DNA of 64,000 nt, taken from assembly GCF_016734765.1 (NCBI RefSeq), contig NZ_JAERQE010000009.1, forward strand, positions 99,215-163,214, in the 5' to 3' direction. Both the position numbers and the translations under genes were made by a program. This document shows positions 8,738 through 18,788 of the stretch, piece after piece (the stretch's first letter is position 1; each line of letters begins with the position of its first letter). This stretch comes from Microvirga soli (GTDB lineage Bacteria; Pseudomonadota; Alphaproteobacteria; Rhizobiales; Beijerinckiaceae). A model generated the notes under the pieces. That model searched no databases, had not been told where the DNA came from, and saw only the letters and a program-made list of their open reading frames with translations.

Positions 8738-9499
8738 TCACGTCAGCGAGACGGTCTCCATAATTGCAGAGTCGAGGACAAGGTCATCGCATGCTCCCAT
8801 GAGCCAGAGCTGATCGACCGTAAACTGCAGGATCGTGCGATCCCACCAGCGATCAATGAGGGACGCAAGCGCCGCCGTCTCGTCGGCGTCAAGATCGTCC
8901 GTGAGATTATAGAGCCCGATAACATAAAGATCGGTCTCGCGGCAGCCCAGAGCGCGCTGAATGTGCCGAAAGACGTTCTCGCCATTTCGGCTTTCAGGAT
9001 AGGCGCGAAGATAGAGCCTTCCGCGGTTCACGTTGCCAGAGAACAATCCGCGCAGCTCGACATGGATCGGTCCGATACCTGCCAGTTGCTGCCGCTGCAT
9101 TCGATCAATCACCGGTGGCTCTCCGCTTGCAAGCGAACCGCAGATCGTTGCGTGCAGCTTGTCCTTGCGCCGGTCCAGTAGATCCCAGGCGATCTTGTGA
9201 GCGAAGGGCGACGCTTTCAGCGCCTCGTTCAACGCGCCATAGGCCGGTGAGCGATGCAGCAGGTCCCCGGAGATCGGCAGCACGAGCGAGAACACCCGAT
9301 CATGCCGGCCCATCACATAGGAGGAGCCTTCCCGTGTCCTGATCACACGCGGATGATCCGGTGCCAGAAGCGGCAGATGCGCGAGCCGGTAGGTCTCATC
9401 GAGGATGAGCCCTTCGCCAGAAGTGAAGCGCGTTCGGCTGCGCTCGTAGCCAAGTTCGGAATCCTGACAAAAGACGGATGCAGGCGAAGAATCGTTCAT
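8738..9499 (-). CDS. unrecognised protein, possible 2H (LigT/2'-5' RNA ligase-like) fold
   Basis: I do not recognise this 253-residue protein with certainty. The order of segments resembles a 2H phosphoesterase: an HxTx motif (KLHATICGSL, H116), a GPIHVELRGLF strand at 144-153, an RLYLRAYPE strand at 161-169, and a C-terminal ILQFTVDQLWLM followed by a METVSL end strand. The position expected for the second HxTx reads YVIG (192-195), so if this reading is right the protein has one catalytic histidine only and may be inactive or bind ligands. It begins 7 bases after the glycosyltransferase stop, so the two are probably co-transcribed. Confidence 0.6.
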   Translation of the reverse strand: MNDSSPASVFCQDSELGYERSRTRFTSGEGLILDETYRLAHLPLLAPDHPRVIRTREGSSYVMGRHDRVFSLVLPISGDLLHRSPAYGALNEALKASPFAHKIAWDLLDRRKDKLHATICGSLASGEPPVIDRMQRQQLAGIGPIHVELRGLFSGNVNRGRLYLRAYPESRNGENVFRHIQRALGCRETDLYVIGLYNLTDDLDADETAALASLIDRWWDRTILQFTVDQLWLMGACDDLVLDSAIMETVSLT

Positions 9500-9506
9500 T
9501 GAGAGC

Positions 9507-9998
9507 TCAGTCGAAGACCGGATCGCGCTCGATGGTGGCGGAGAGGCGCACGGGCATGCGGGCCCTCACTTCGTTCAGCAGCACCCGGCGGTGAACCAGA
9601 TCGCCGGCGCGCACCTTCACATCCGCGAACAGATTGGTGAGAGCACGCGCCACGCCGGCCCGCCGACGCCGCATCCTTGCAAGCCCTTGTTCGGGTTTGG
9701 ACAACGAGACGAAGCGGTCGAGCACCCGGATCCAGCCCTCCTGCGGAATATCGCCATCATCGAGGCACAGCAGCCAGTCGCGCCGCGCCGCCTGCGCCCC
9801 CGTAATCCAGGAGCCGGGCGCAGCCACCACTAGCGTCGCACCGGCGGCATCTGCCACCTTCATCAACATGTCGTCCTGCCGGTCCGCCAGGATGACAGCA
9901 TCGCCGACCAGACCTTCGGCTACGGCCGGGACAAGGGCACTGAGGGTGGCGGCCAGAGCCTCGGGCCCGTGGTTCACGCGGACAAGAACGGTAATCAT
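9507..9998 (-). CDS. small family-2-like glycosyltransferase
   Basis: The 163-residue protein begins MITVLVRVNHG, an N-terminal GT-A-like strand, and has a DDGDIPQEGW segment resembling a DXD-region followed by a basic RMRRRRAG patch. It is much shorter than a full GT2 enzyme, so it is either a minimal or a non-catalytic member. ATG at 9998 was chosen over an ATG at 10055 because it starts directly at the family-like strand. The pair with the downstream gene 8738-9499 looks like a two-gene operon, divergent from the radical SAM gene at 10122. Confidence 0.65.
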   Translation of the reverse strand: MITVLVRVNHGPEALAATLSALVPAVAEGLVGDAVILADRQDDMLMKVADAAGATLVVAAPGSWITGAQAARRDWLLCLDDGDIPQEGWIRVLDRFVSLSKPEQGLARMRRRRAGVARALTNLFADVKVRAGDLVHRRVLLNEVRARMPVRLSATIERDPVFD

Positions 9999-10121
9999 CT
10001 GAACACTATAGCCCTCTCCAACGGCCCGTCGCCAGGGCTTTTCCGCAAAACTCATCTTGATTTTGTTCCTGCTTTGTTCTTAAGCTTTCGGCTTCCGACA
10101 ACAGATTCGCCCGAGGCTGCC

Positions 10122-11303
10122 ATGACCGCTCGCGCCAAGGATCAAGCCCATGATCCTGCCCGTTCCAGGCCTGTGAAGCGCACGCCCCTGGAGGCGGCAG
10201 AGGCGGCCCGGCGGCGCATGGACGATCCGACCTATCGGGTCGAGGTGGATCGGCGTCGCGGGCGCGGCGCCTCGGCCAACCCGTCAGGGCGCTACGAGCC
10301 GGCGCAACGCGAGGCCTTCGATGATGGCTGGGAGGTCGAGGAGGAGCTTCCGACCCTCCCCACCGAGGTGATCGTCGAGAAGGCGCGCACCATCATCACC
10401 CGCAACGACTCGCCCGACATCCTGTTCGAGAAGTCGATCAATCCCTATCGTGGCTGCGAGCACGGCTGCTCCTATTGTTTTGCTAGGCCCACCCACGCCT
10501 ACCAGGGACTGTCCTCGGGCCTCGACTTTGAGACCAAGATTTTCGCAAAGCCTAACGCGGCGGAGCTTCTGGAGAAGGAGTTGCGGGGTTCGAAGTACCA
10601 GCCGACCCCCATCGCGCTCGGCTCCAACACCGATCCCTATCAGCCGGTCGAGCGGCGCTTCCGCATCACGCGTTCGATCCTTGAGGTGCTGAGCCGAATG
10701 AACCATCCGGTCGCCATCGTCACCAAGTCGGCTCTCGTCACCCGCGACATCGACATCCTAGGTCACATGGCCGAGCGGCAGCTCGCCAAGGTGGCGATTT
10801 CGGTCACCACTCTCGACCCGAAGCTCGCCCGCCGCATGGAGCCCCGCGCAGCCACGCCCGCCAAGCGGCTCGAGACGATCCGCCGGCTCACTGAAGCCGG
10901 CATTCCCGTGACGGTGCTGGTCGCCCCGATCATTCCGGCCATCAACGATCACGAGATCGAAGCCATCCTGAAGGCCTGCACGGAAGCCGGGGCGCAGGAG
11001 GCCGGTTACGTGCTCCTGCGCCTGCCGCACGACCTGAAGGATCTGATGCGCGACTGGCTCGTCGATCATTACCCGGACAAGCTCAACCACGTCTTCACGC
11101 TGCTGCAGGAGGCCCGCGGCGGCAAGGATTACGATGCCAACTGGAGCACCCGCCAATCGGGCGTCAGCCCCTATGCCTGGATGCTCGGCCGCCGCTTCGA
11201 GACCACGTGCGAGCGGCTCGGGCTCAACAAGCGCAACCTGCGCCTGCGCACGGACCTCTTCAAGGTGCCGCCGAAGGAGGCGGGGCAGTTGAGCCTGTTT
11301 TGA
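10122..11303 (+). CDS. PA0069-family radical SAM protein
   Basis: The 393-residue protein carries the CxxxCxxC cluster motif as GCEHGCSYCFARPTHAYQG near residue 115, preceded by INPYRG and followed by DFETKIFAKPNA, the signature of PA0069/Rv2578c-type radical SAM proteins (SplB-like). Later segments GSNTDPYQPVER and TLDPKLARRMEPR fit the same family. Its substrate is not established. The start used is ATG at 10122, reached after a non-conserved upstream extension. It is divergent from the glycosyltransferase pair, with a 123-base gap. Confidence 0.92.
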   Translation: MTARAKDQAHDPARSRPVKRTPLEAAEAARRRMDDPTYRVEVDRRRGRGASANPSGRYEPAQREAFDDGWEVEEELPTLPTEVIVEKARTIITRNDSPDILFEKSINPYRGCEHGCSYCFARPTHAYQGLSSGLDFETKIFAKPNAAELLEKELRGSKYQPTPIALGSNTDPYQPVERRFRITRSILEVLSRMNHPVAIVTKSALVTRDIDILGHMAERQLAKVAISVTTLDPKLARRMEPRAATPAKRLETIRRLTEAGIPVTVLVAPIIPAINDHEIEAILKACTEAGAQEAGYVLLRLPHDLKDLMRDWLVDHYPDKLNHVFTLLQEARGGKDYDANWSTRQSGVSPYAWMLGRRFETTCERLGLNKRNLRLRTDLFKVPPKEAGQLSLF

Positions 11304-11318
11304 TTGCTCGTTTTGAGC

Positions 11319-11454
11319 GTCACCCCGGACGAAGCGTAGCGCAGATCCGGGATCGTTGGACGAGTATGGTGCGGCCCCCTTCCCCACAAGGGGGAGGGAA
11401 ACACGTGCATTGCCTCGCACCCGATCCCGGATCGGCTGCGCCGTACGGGATGAC
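11319..11454. repeat. long GTCACCCCGG...ACGGGATGAC repeat in the radical SAM-rnhB gap
   Basis: The intergenic stretch 11304-11595 contains no gene. It holds a palindromic element with GTCAC/GATGAC ends, an inner AGATCCGGGATCGTTGGACGAG part resembling 3546-3570, and GATCCCGGATCGGCTGCGCCG resembling 3590-3610. The piece around 11380-11400 (CCTTCCCCACAAGGGGGAGGGAA) is itself a hairpin. Confidence 0.6.
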
Positions 11455-11595
11455 TAAAGTGGTCGAGGGCACCAAACCTGAACCCGCAACACCCACGTCC
11501 CGAACGTGGTGCGCTACCACCATGCAGAGCCTGCGACTCTCGTGAACGCTCGCCCAGGATGACAAAGCGGCCGGCTTCCCGCTTTGATCCCCCAC

Positions 11596-12237
11596 ATGAC
11601 CACCGTGATTCGCCCCTCCAAATCCTCCGGCCTCGGCCTTGCCCGCGAGCTTTCCGCCCGCGCGGAAGGCTATACCTGCATTGCCGGTCTCGATGAGGTC
11701 GGGCGCGGGCCGCTGGCTGGGCCGGTGGTCTCGGCGGCCGTGGTGCTCGATCTCGACAACGTGCCGCAAGGCCTTGCCGATTCGAAGGCGCTCACGGCAG
11801 CCAAGCGCGAGGCGCTGTTTGTCGAGATCCTGGCGACGTCACAGGTGGGCATCGCGTCCGTGTCGCATCAGGAGATCGACACCATCAACATCCGGCAGGC
11901 CTCGCTGCTGGCCATGTGCCGGGCGTTGGCCGCACTTCCCTGCGCGCCGGACATGGCCTTCGTGGACGGCAACGACCCCCCGGCTCTGCCCTGCTCAACG
12001 GAAGCGGTCATCAAGGGTGATTCGAGCATCGCGTCCATCGCCGCCGCCTCGATTGTCGCGAAAGTGGTGCGCGATCGCATGATGGCGCGGCTTGGGAATG
12101 CTTATCCCGCCTATGGTTTTGCCAGCAACGCGGGCTACAGCACCAGGGCGCATCTCACGGCGGTTGCGAGCGAGGGCCCCTGCCCGTTTCATCGCATGAG
12201 TTTCTCGCCTCTGCGCCAAGGGTTACTGGACCTGTAA
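11596..12237 (+). CDS. rnhB: ribonuclease HII
   Basis: RNase HII removes misincorporated ribonucleotides and RNA from RNA/DNA hybrids. The 213-residue protein has the family motif GLDEVGRGPLAGPVVSAAVV (catalytic D and E), the later FVDGND segment and SIAAASIVAKVVRDRMM with the conserved KV-RD region, then YGFASNAGYST. ATG at 11596 is preferred to TTG at 11584. An inverted repeat (GGTTAC...GTAACC, 12221-12239) overlaps its stop codon. ccrM follows in the same direction. Confidence 0.95.
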   Translation: MTTVIRPSKSSGLGLARELSARAEGYTCIAGLDEVGRGPLAGPVVSAAVVLDLDNVPQGLADSKALTAAKREALFVEILATSQVGIASVSHQEIDTINIRQASLLAMCRALAALPCAPDMAFVDGNDPPALPCSTEAVIKGDSSIASIAAASIVAKVVRDRMMARLGNAYPAYGFASNAGYSTRAHLTAVASEGPCPFHRMSFSPLRQGLLDL

Positions 12238-12243
12238 CCGAGA

Positions 12244-12257
12244 TTAACGCTGATTAA
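12244..12257 (+). promoter_or_regulatory. paired TTAA motifs, possible CtrA-type site before ccrM
   Basis: GATTAAC occurs twice, 10 bases apart, giving TTAA-N6-TTAA about 138 bases before the ccrM start. The known CtrA consensus of alphaproteobacteria is TTAA-N7-TTAA, so spacing is one base short. CtrA control of ccrM is known in Caulobacter; its use here is inference. Confidence 0.35.
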
Positions 12258-12388
12258 CTAAAAAGCTCAATATTTTCAAAGCGTAGGCAAGATTTGCCGA
12301 TCCAAAATATTTGGATTTTATCGCGTTTGGAAACCTCCTCTTTACCCTATCCCCTCATGATCCTGAGTGTCAGTTGCGTAACCGGTGA

Positions 12389-13591
<1,203 letters not shown>

Positions 13592-13618
13592 AGCCCACTG
13601 CGACATCGCAAATCCGTG

Positions 13619-13648
13619 AAAGGGCCGGCCGGGTGCTGGCCCTTTTCG
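13619..13648 (+). terminator. rho-independent terminator after ccrM
   Basis: The stem AAAGGGCC/GGCCCTTT with a GC-rich loop is followed by TTCGTTT, 28 bases after the ccrM stop. Confidence 0.75.
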
Positions 13649-13734
13649 TTTGCCGCACTAAGCTTCTCGTCACAGAGGCGTTATCCAAGACCGCTAGCGC
13701 GGGGAAAGCCTTACCAAAAGCGAGGATCTGCCCC

Positions 13735-14718
13735 GTGTCGATGAAGCGAATCATTCTCCCTATGCTTGTTGCCCTCGCGCCTGCCTTCGCCCAGGCCCAA
13801 GGTCTTTCCGGCAATCTGGTGCTCTATACGAGCCAGCCCAACACCGATGCACAGCAGACCATCGACGCTTTCAAGGCCAAGCATCCGGGCGTCAACGTCA
13901 CCTTCGTCCGTGACGGCACCCCGAAGATCCTCGCCAAGCTCAGCGCCGAATTCGAGGCAGGACAGCCCCAGGCCGACCTGCTGCTGATCGCCGACAGCGT
14001 CACCATGGAAGGCCTCAAGAAGGACGATCGCCTCCTGGCGCATGAGAAAGCGGACATCTCGGCCTATTCCGCCGGCACCCATGACGGCCAGAAATTCTGG
14101 TTCGCCACCAAGCTGATCACTACGGGCCTCGCCTACAACACCAAGGCGCCCTTCAAGCCGACATCCTGGGCCGATCTCACCAAGCCGGAGGTCAAGGGCC
14201 AGCTCGTCATGCCGAGCCCCCTCACCTCCGGCGCCGCCCTCATCCATGCCGCGACGCTCACGGGCACCATCGAAGGCGGCTGGGACTATTACGAGGCGCT
14301 GAAAGACAACGAGGCAGTGGCCGGCGGCGGCAATGGCGACGTGCTCAAGCAGGTGGCCGGCGGGCAGAAGCTCTACGGCGTCATCGTCGACTACATGCCG
14401 ATCCGCGAGAAGGCCAAGGGAGCGCCGATCGAGTTCGTGTTCCCGAAGGAAGGCGTCTCCGCCGTGTCCGAGCCCGTGGCCATTCTCAAGAGCACGAAGA
14501 ATCCCGAGGCCGCGCGTGCCTTCGTCGACTTCCTGCTCTCCAAGGAGGGCCAGGAGCTGGCCCTGAAGCAGGGATACATCGCCGCCCATCCGGCCGTCGC
14601 CCTGCCCGCCGGCTACCCGCCGCGCGAGCAGATCAAGGTCATGGGCTTCGACGCCGCCAGGGCGCTGGCCGACGAGACCAAGAACAAGGCGGCCTTCGCC
14701 GACATCTTCGGCCAGTGA
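13735..14718 (+). CDS. iron/phosphonate-type ABC transporter substrate-binding protein
   Basis: This periplasmic binding protein (about 327 residues) has a signal peptide (KRIILPMLVALAPAFAQA) followed by LVLYTSQPNTDAQQTIDAF and PQADLLLIADSVTMEGL, as in the AfuA/FbpA-like group that binds Fe3+ or organic ligands such as 2-aminoethylphosphonate. The ligand is not readable from sequence. GTG at 13735 is chosen because GAGGA (13722-13726) is 8 bases before it; ATG at 13741 is the alternative. Its stop overlaps the start of the permease gene by 4 bases, so the two are translationally coupled. Confidence 0.87.
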   Translation: MSMKRIILPMLVALAPAFAQAQGLSGNLVLYTSQPNTDAQQTIDAFKAKHPGVNVTFVRDGTPKILAKLSAEFEAGQPQADLLLIADSVTMEGLKKDDRLLAHEKADISAYSAGTHDGQKFWFATKLITTGLAYNTKAPFKPTSWADLTKPEVKGQLVMPSPLTSGAALIHAATLTGTIEGGWDYYEALKDNEAVAGGGNGDVLKQVAGGQKLYGVIVDYMPIREKAKGAPIEFVFPKEGVSAVSEPVAILKSTKNPEAARAFVDFLLSKEGQELALKQGYIAAHPAVALPAGYPPREQIKVMGFDAARALADETKNKAAFADIFGQ

Positions 14719-16526
14719 GACATCGCACGCACGCCAAGTCGTTCCTGGAGCGGGGAGGTTTTAGCCTCCTCGCTCCGATTGCTTTGGCCGTGGTGATCTT
14801 CGACGTATTGCCCGCCGGCCGCCTGCTGCTGACCGCTCTTGCACCAGGCGGCGTCTTCGATCCCGACAAGGCGCTCTCGGCGCTCGCCAGCCGCTCGGCC
14901 ATCCGCGCCACATGGGCCACGCTGGAGACCGCCCTCTTCTCCACCCTGCTGGCACTGCCCCTCGGCACGCTCATGGCGCTCGTGCTCGGCATCACCGACA
15001 TCCGCAGGCGACGGATTGCGTCGTTCCTGTTCGTCCTGTCGCTGATGATCTCACCGCAGGTGATCGCGCTCGCCTTTCTGCACCTTGCAGGCCCGGCCTC
15101 GCCGATCCTCAACACCCTGGGACTCGCACCCGAGGCCGGCAGCGCCAACCCGATGATGGGGCGCCTCGGCATCATCCTCGTGCTGGGGCTGCACCACGCG
15201 CCTCTCGTCTATGTGGTCATGAGCGCGGGCCTGAAGCGCATTCCGCTCGCTGTGGTCGAGGCTGCGCGCATGGATGGCTCACCGCCGCTCAAGGTCGTGA
15301 CGGATCATCTCCTGCCGCTGCTGCGGCCGCATCTCATGAGCGCGGGCCTGCTCGCCTTCGTGGCGGGCATCGGCAATTTCGGCATTCCGGCGCTGCTGGG
15401 CGCACCAGTGAACTATCTCACCCTCCCCGTGCTCATCTATCGCCGCCTGTCGAGTTTTGGCACCGGCATCCTCGGCGATGTGGCGGCGCTGGGCCTCCTT
15501 GTGGCGCTCATCGCCATCGTGTGCGTGGCAGCAAGCCAGATCCTGATGCGCAGGGGCGATGTGCTCCTCGAAGAGGATGCGCCGCTCCAGCCGTTCTGGA
15601 CGCTCGGCCGCGCCGGCGCGGCGGTGGAGGCCTTCGTCATCGCGGTGATCGCCGTCACGCTGGTGCTGCCGATGCTGTCGCTCTTTATAGCAGCCCTGGT
15701 GCCGTCCTATGGCATGCCGCTGACGCTCTCGACGATCACGCTCGACAACTTCGTCGAGGTGCTGGCCCGGCAGGAGGTCACCATTCGGGCCTTCCTGAAC
15801 TCGCTTCTCTATGCAGGCGGTGCGGCCTGCCTGCTCGCGTGTTGTGCAATCCCGATGGCCTATGGGCTGGTCAGGCTGATGGGACCGATGCGGATCGTCG
15901 CCACAGCTCTCCTCGAGATCTCCTATGTGCTGCCCGGCATCGTGCTGGCCATCGCGTGCATCCTGCTGTTCCTGAAGCCCCTGCCGCTCGTCGGCGTCTC
16001 GCTCTATGCCACGCCGTGGATCATTGTATTCGCCTACCTCGCCCGATTCCTGCCGGTGGTGCTGAAGCCCGCTCTCGCCGGCATGATTCAGGTGGACATG
16101 GCCCAGGAGGAAGCCGCAGCCCTTGACGGCGCGCGCCTCACGCGGCGCCTCACGGATATCATTCTGCCTTCGCTTCTTCCGGCGGCGGTCGCGGGTGGCC
16201 TGATGGCCTTCCTGCTCGCCTTCAGCGAACTCACCGTCTCGGCCCTGCTCTGGTCGGCCGGCACGGAAACCATCGGCGTCGTGCTCTACAACCTCGAAGA
16301 AGCAGGCCTCGCGAGCCAGGCCTCGGCCGTCGCCATCGTCATCGTGGCCGTCGTGACGCTTGCCATGCTCGCGCTGAATGCGCTCGGCCAATACCTTCCG
16401 GCCGGCACCCTGCCCTGGCATATCGAGGTGGAGGGTGCCGCATCCTCAACCCGCAAGCCGGACCGGATGCCCACCCGCAGCGGAACGATCGGCCGTGTCG
16501 AGCCGCAACCGGCCCTGAGCGCTTAA
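14715..16526 (+). CDS. two-module ABC transporter permease
   Basis: The 603-residue membrane protein contains two fused binding-protein-dependent permease modules, each with an EAA loop: VEAARMDGSPPLKVV near residue 180 and EEAAALDGARLTRRL near residue 466. About twelve membrane segments are expected. This fused form is typical of Fe3+/thiamine/aminoethylphosphonate importers (FbpB-like). It starts at GTG 14715 inside the stop of the binding-protein gene. The usual third gene, the ATPase, is missing: the next gene is an oppositely oriented hydrolase. Confidence 0.9.
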   Translation: MRHRTHAKSFLERGGFSLLAPIALAVVIFDVLPAGRLLLTALAPGGVFDPDKALSALASRSAIRATWATLETALFSTLLALPLGTLMALVLGITDIRRRRIASFLFVLSLMISPQVIALAFLHLAGPASPILNTLGLAPEAGSANPMMGRLGIILVLGLHHAPLVYVVMSAGLKRIPLAVVEAARMDGSPPLKVVTDHLLPLLRPHLMSAGLLAFVAGIGNFGIPALLGAPVNYLTLPVLIYRRLSSFGTGILGDVAALGLLVALIAIVCVAASQILMRRGDVLLEEDAPLQPFWTLGRAGAAVEAFVIAVIAVTLVLPMLSLFIAALVPSYGMPLTLSTITLDNFVEVLARQEVTIRAFLNSLLYAGGAACLLACCAIPMAYGLVRLMGPMRIVATALLEISYVLPGIVLAIACILLFLKPLPLVGVSLYATPWIIVFAYLARFLPVVLKPALAGMIQVDMAQEEAAALDGARLTRRLTDIILPSLLPAAVAGGLMAFLLAFSELTVSALLWSAGTETIGVVLYNLEEAGLASQASAVAIVIVAVVTLAMLALNALGQYLPAGTLPWHIEVEGAASSTRKPDRMPTRSGTIGRVEPQPALSA

Positions 16527-16576
16527 GCTGTCAGCGTCATGGCCGGAGCAACCCGGCCATGACGCATTTCAGAAGG

Positions 16577-17443
16577 CTATCGTGTGGAAAGCCACTGCAG
16601 CAGCTCCGCATCGAAGAGAGCGCTCTCCTCGAATTGCGGCGTGTGCCCGCTTTCCTCGAACACGCGCAGGGTCAGGTTCTTGAAGCGCTCACGGTACGGA
16701 GCCCATGTGGCGTAGGGCGCAACGAGGTAATCGTAGCGCCCGAGGCCCAGGAACACCGGCACGTCGAGATGCTCCAGCCCCTGCGCGATGTCGATGTCGC
16801 GGAAGGCCTCGCCCCAGAGGTGGTCGAAGACAGGCATGTTCACATGCACGCCATCCCACAGGGGTGCGGCGTCGAATGTATGATCGTACCAGCTTCGCGC
16901 GCCCATCCTCACGCAGAAGGTGACGAAGCGCCTGTCAGGCGCCGCTTCGATCTCGGCGGACAGTCCCGCAAGGTCGGCGTGAAGTCTTGCCTTCCGCTCG
17001 GGGCAGACCGATTCCTGCCAGTATTGCTCCGTCGCCGCCTGATGCGCGGCGCTGTGGCTTGGGCCGGTGGCGATCACCACAACATGAGACACATGCTGCG
17101 GATAACGCTTGGCATATTCCAGCGCCATGTATCCATGGCCGGAATGGCCGACGACGATCACCTTCTCCAGGCTGAGATGCCGCCGCACGAGATCGATGTC
17201 GTCGAGCACGACGTCGAGCGTGTAATCGGATGCAGTGTATGCGCTCGTCGGCTGCGCGAAGCCGCGATGATCGGCGAAGACGAGCTTCAGGGATTGGCGC
17301 AAATCCTGCGAGAAGACCCGCGGGTAATAGACCGCGCTGCCGATGACGAGAGTGGGCGTCCCTTCGCCTTCGATGGAATAGGCCAGTTCGAACGGGCCCG
17401 AGTGGATGGTTCCGCGCATAACGGCGCGATTGCTGTCAGACAT
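16577..17443 (-). CDS. alpha/beta-fold hydrolase
   Basis: The 288-residue protein has the alpha/beta hydrolase fold with oxyanion region HRGFAQP, nucleophile elbow GHSGHG (Ser in VVGHSGHGYMAL), acid in LGLGRYDYLV and catalytic His in EESGHTPQFE, all in normal order. It resembles proline iminopeptidase- or esterase-like members; the substrate is unknown. ATG at 17443 has GAAGGA 6 bases before it and is preferred to an ATG at 17461. It is convergent with the ABC transporter operon and divergent from the LysR gene at 17875. Confidence 0.87.
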   Translation of the reverse strand: MSDSNRAVMRGTIHSGPFELAYSIEGEGTPTLVIGSAVYYPRVFSQDLRQSLKLVFADHRGFAQPTSAYTASDYTLDVVLDDIDLVRRHLSLEKVIVVGHSGHGYMALEYAKRYPQHVSHVVVIATGPSHSAAHQAATEQYWQESVCPERKARLHADLAGLSAEIEAAPDRRFVTFCVRMGARSWYDHTFDAAPLWDGVHVNMPVFDHLWGEAFRDIDIAQGLEHLDVPVFLGLGRYDYLVAPYATWAPYRERFKNLTLRVFEESGHTPQFEESALFDAELLQWLSTR

Positions 17444-17710
17444 GATGATTCCTTCATCCATGCGTCATGATCCGGCCGAAACGGATGTTTCGGCGCAAAA
17501 AGTCGTGGCTCCTTGGCCACAATGTTTTTGTCGGATCGCGTCGCTAACGGATGAGGCGCATGGCCGATGTCCTTCGAGGTCTGGACGGCCCTTTTCGCTC
17601 AAACGGAGAAGTTTGTGAAGGTTCGGGCCCCTTCAAAACTGAACATGTCTTGCACGATCCTGTCGGACTGCGCAGGAGCTGCAGATGCGCGATGGTGCCG
17701 CTTGTCCCCA

Positions 17711-17820
17711 GCGCATCGTGCGGAAAAGTGGCCCCGGTTTTCCGGTCCGAACGATGCGCTTCATAGAAAATGAGCATCGGATTGATCCAAAAAGTGGTGT
17801 CCACTTTTGGGTCCGATGCT
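17711..17820. repeat. mosaic palindromic repeat, copy 1 of 3
   Basis: Two hairpins in tandem: GCGCATCGT...ACGATGCGC (17711-17760, containing GCGGAAAAGTGG and CCGGTTTTCC) and AGCATCGGA...TCCGATGCT (17773-17820, containing AAAGTGGTGTCCACTTT). Copies 2 and 3 are at 26546-26658 and 47141-47251. This copy fills part of the gene-free stretch 17444-17874 between the hydrolase and LysR genes; the rest of that stretch shows only short hairpins, such as CCGAAACGGATGTTTCGG at about 17475. Confidence 0.85.
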
Positions 17821-17874
17821 TTTGCTGGAACTTTCCCCTATGCCGAACCCGGTTCAGCGCTTTAACATCCTCTT

Positions 17875-18771
17875 ATGGCTTCTTCGTCTCTCGATCCCTT
17901 CCGCCTCGCCCTCACCGAACCATCCTGGGACGACCTTCGGATCTTTCTCGCCGTGGTGGCTCATGGATCGATGAACAGCGCCGCTAAGGCGCTTGGGCAG
18001 AGCCAGCCGACCATCGCGCGGCGCATCAAGGTGCTGGAGGAAACGTTCGGGCTCACGCTCTTCCAGCGCGGCCCCAACAATCTTGAGCTGACGGAGGCCG
18101 GACACGCCGTTCTCGAAGCAGCCGCTCCCATGGGGGAAGCCGCCGCCATCGTGTCGCGCACGGCCGCCGCCTACCGGCCCGACCCCGATGCGCCTGTGCG
18201 GGTGACGGCCACCGCCTCGGTCACCCTGTTCGTATCGCTTCATTCGGCAGAGCTGCACGAGGCCGCCGCACCCGTGGAGATCGCCTATATTCCGACGAGG
18301 CAAAAGCTTGATCTCGCATCCGGCGAGGCCGATATCGGCCTGCGCATGCGTCACCTGCCGGAGGGCACGGATGATCTCGTGGCCCGCAGGATCGGCCAGA
18401 TCGCCTTTGCCATCTATGCCCGTGACGAGAATCCCACCGCCGTCATCGCACCGCCGGAGGACCCGACTCTGTCGAAGCAGGCCGCCTATGTGGCCGCGTT
18501 CGCGCACGGCCGCACCATCGCGGCTCGCATCGGCGACATGCCGATCCGGTATCAGGCGGCAAAGGCCGGCCTGGGCGCAGCCTTCCTCCCCTGCTGGCTC
18601 GGCGATTCGGACCCTGAACTCGTTCAGGTGATGAAGCCCGAGGGCGACCTGATCGAAGACCTCTTCCTCGTCATGCACCGCCGCAGCCGCAACCGCCCCA
18701 ACGTAACGCGCGTGGCGAATGCGCTCGCAACGCTGTTCAAGCGCAATCAGAAGGCGCTGGTGGGCGGGTAA
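17875..18771 (+). CDS. LysR-family transcriptional regulator
   Basis: The 298-residue protein has an N-terminal winged helix-turn-helix (about 18-78; SMNSAAKALGQSQPTIARRIKVLEE) and a C-terminal effector domain (from about 90). It matches the length of LysR regulators. The neighbour on the other strand is the alpha/beta hydrolase, which may be its target, but a mosaic repeat lies between them. Effector unknown. ATG at 17875 has no strong ribosome site. Confidence 0.88.
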   Translation: MASSSLDPFRLALTEPSWDDLRIFLAVVAHGSMNSAAKALGQSQPTIARRIKVLEETFGLTLFQRGPNNLELTEAGHAVLEAAAPMGEAAAIVSRTAAAYRPDPDAPVRVTATASVTLFVSLHSAELHEAAAPVEIAYIPTRQKLDLASGEADIGLRMRHLPEGTDDLVARRIGQIAFAIYARDENPTAVIAPPEDPTLSKQAAYVAAFAHGRTIAARIGDMPIRYQAAKAGLGAAFLPCWLGDSDPELVQVMKPEGDLIEDLFLVMHRRSRNRPNVTRVANALATLFKRNQKALVGG

Positions 18772-18788
18772 CGCTTCTACAAAGTGCG

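Noticed and set aside
17462..17874. Short open frames in the gap between the hydrolase and LysR genes
   Set aside because: They fall in the mosaic repeat or low-complexity sequence and lack ribosome sites and any recognisable fold.
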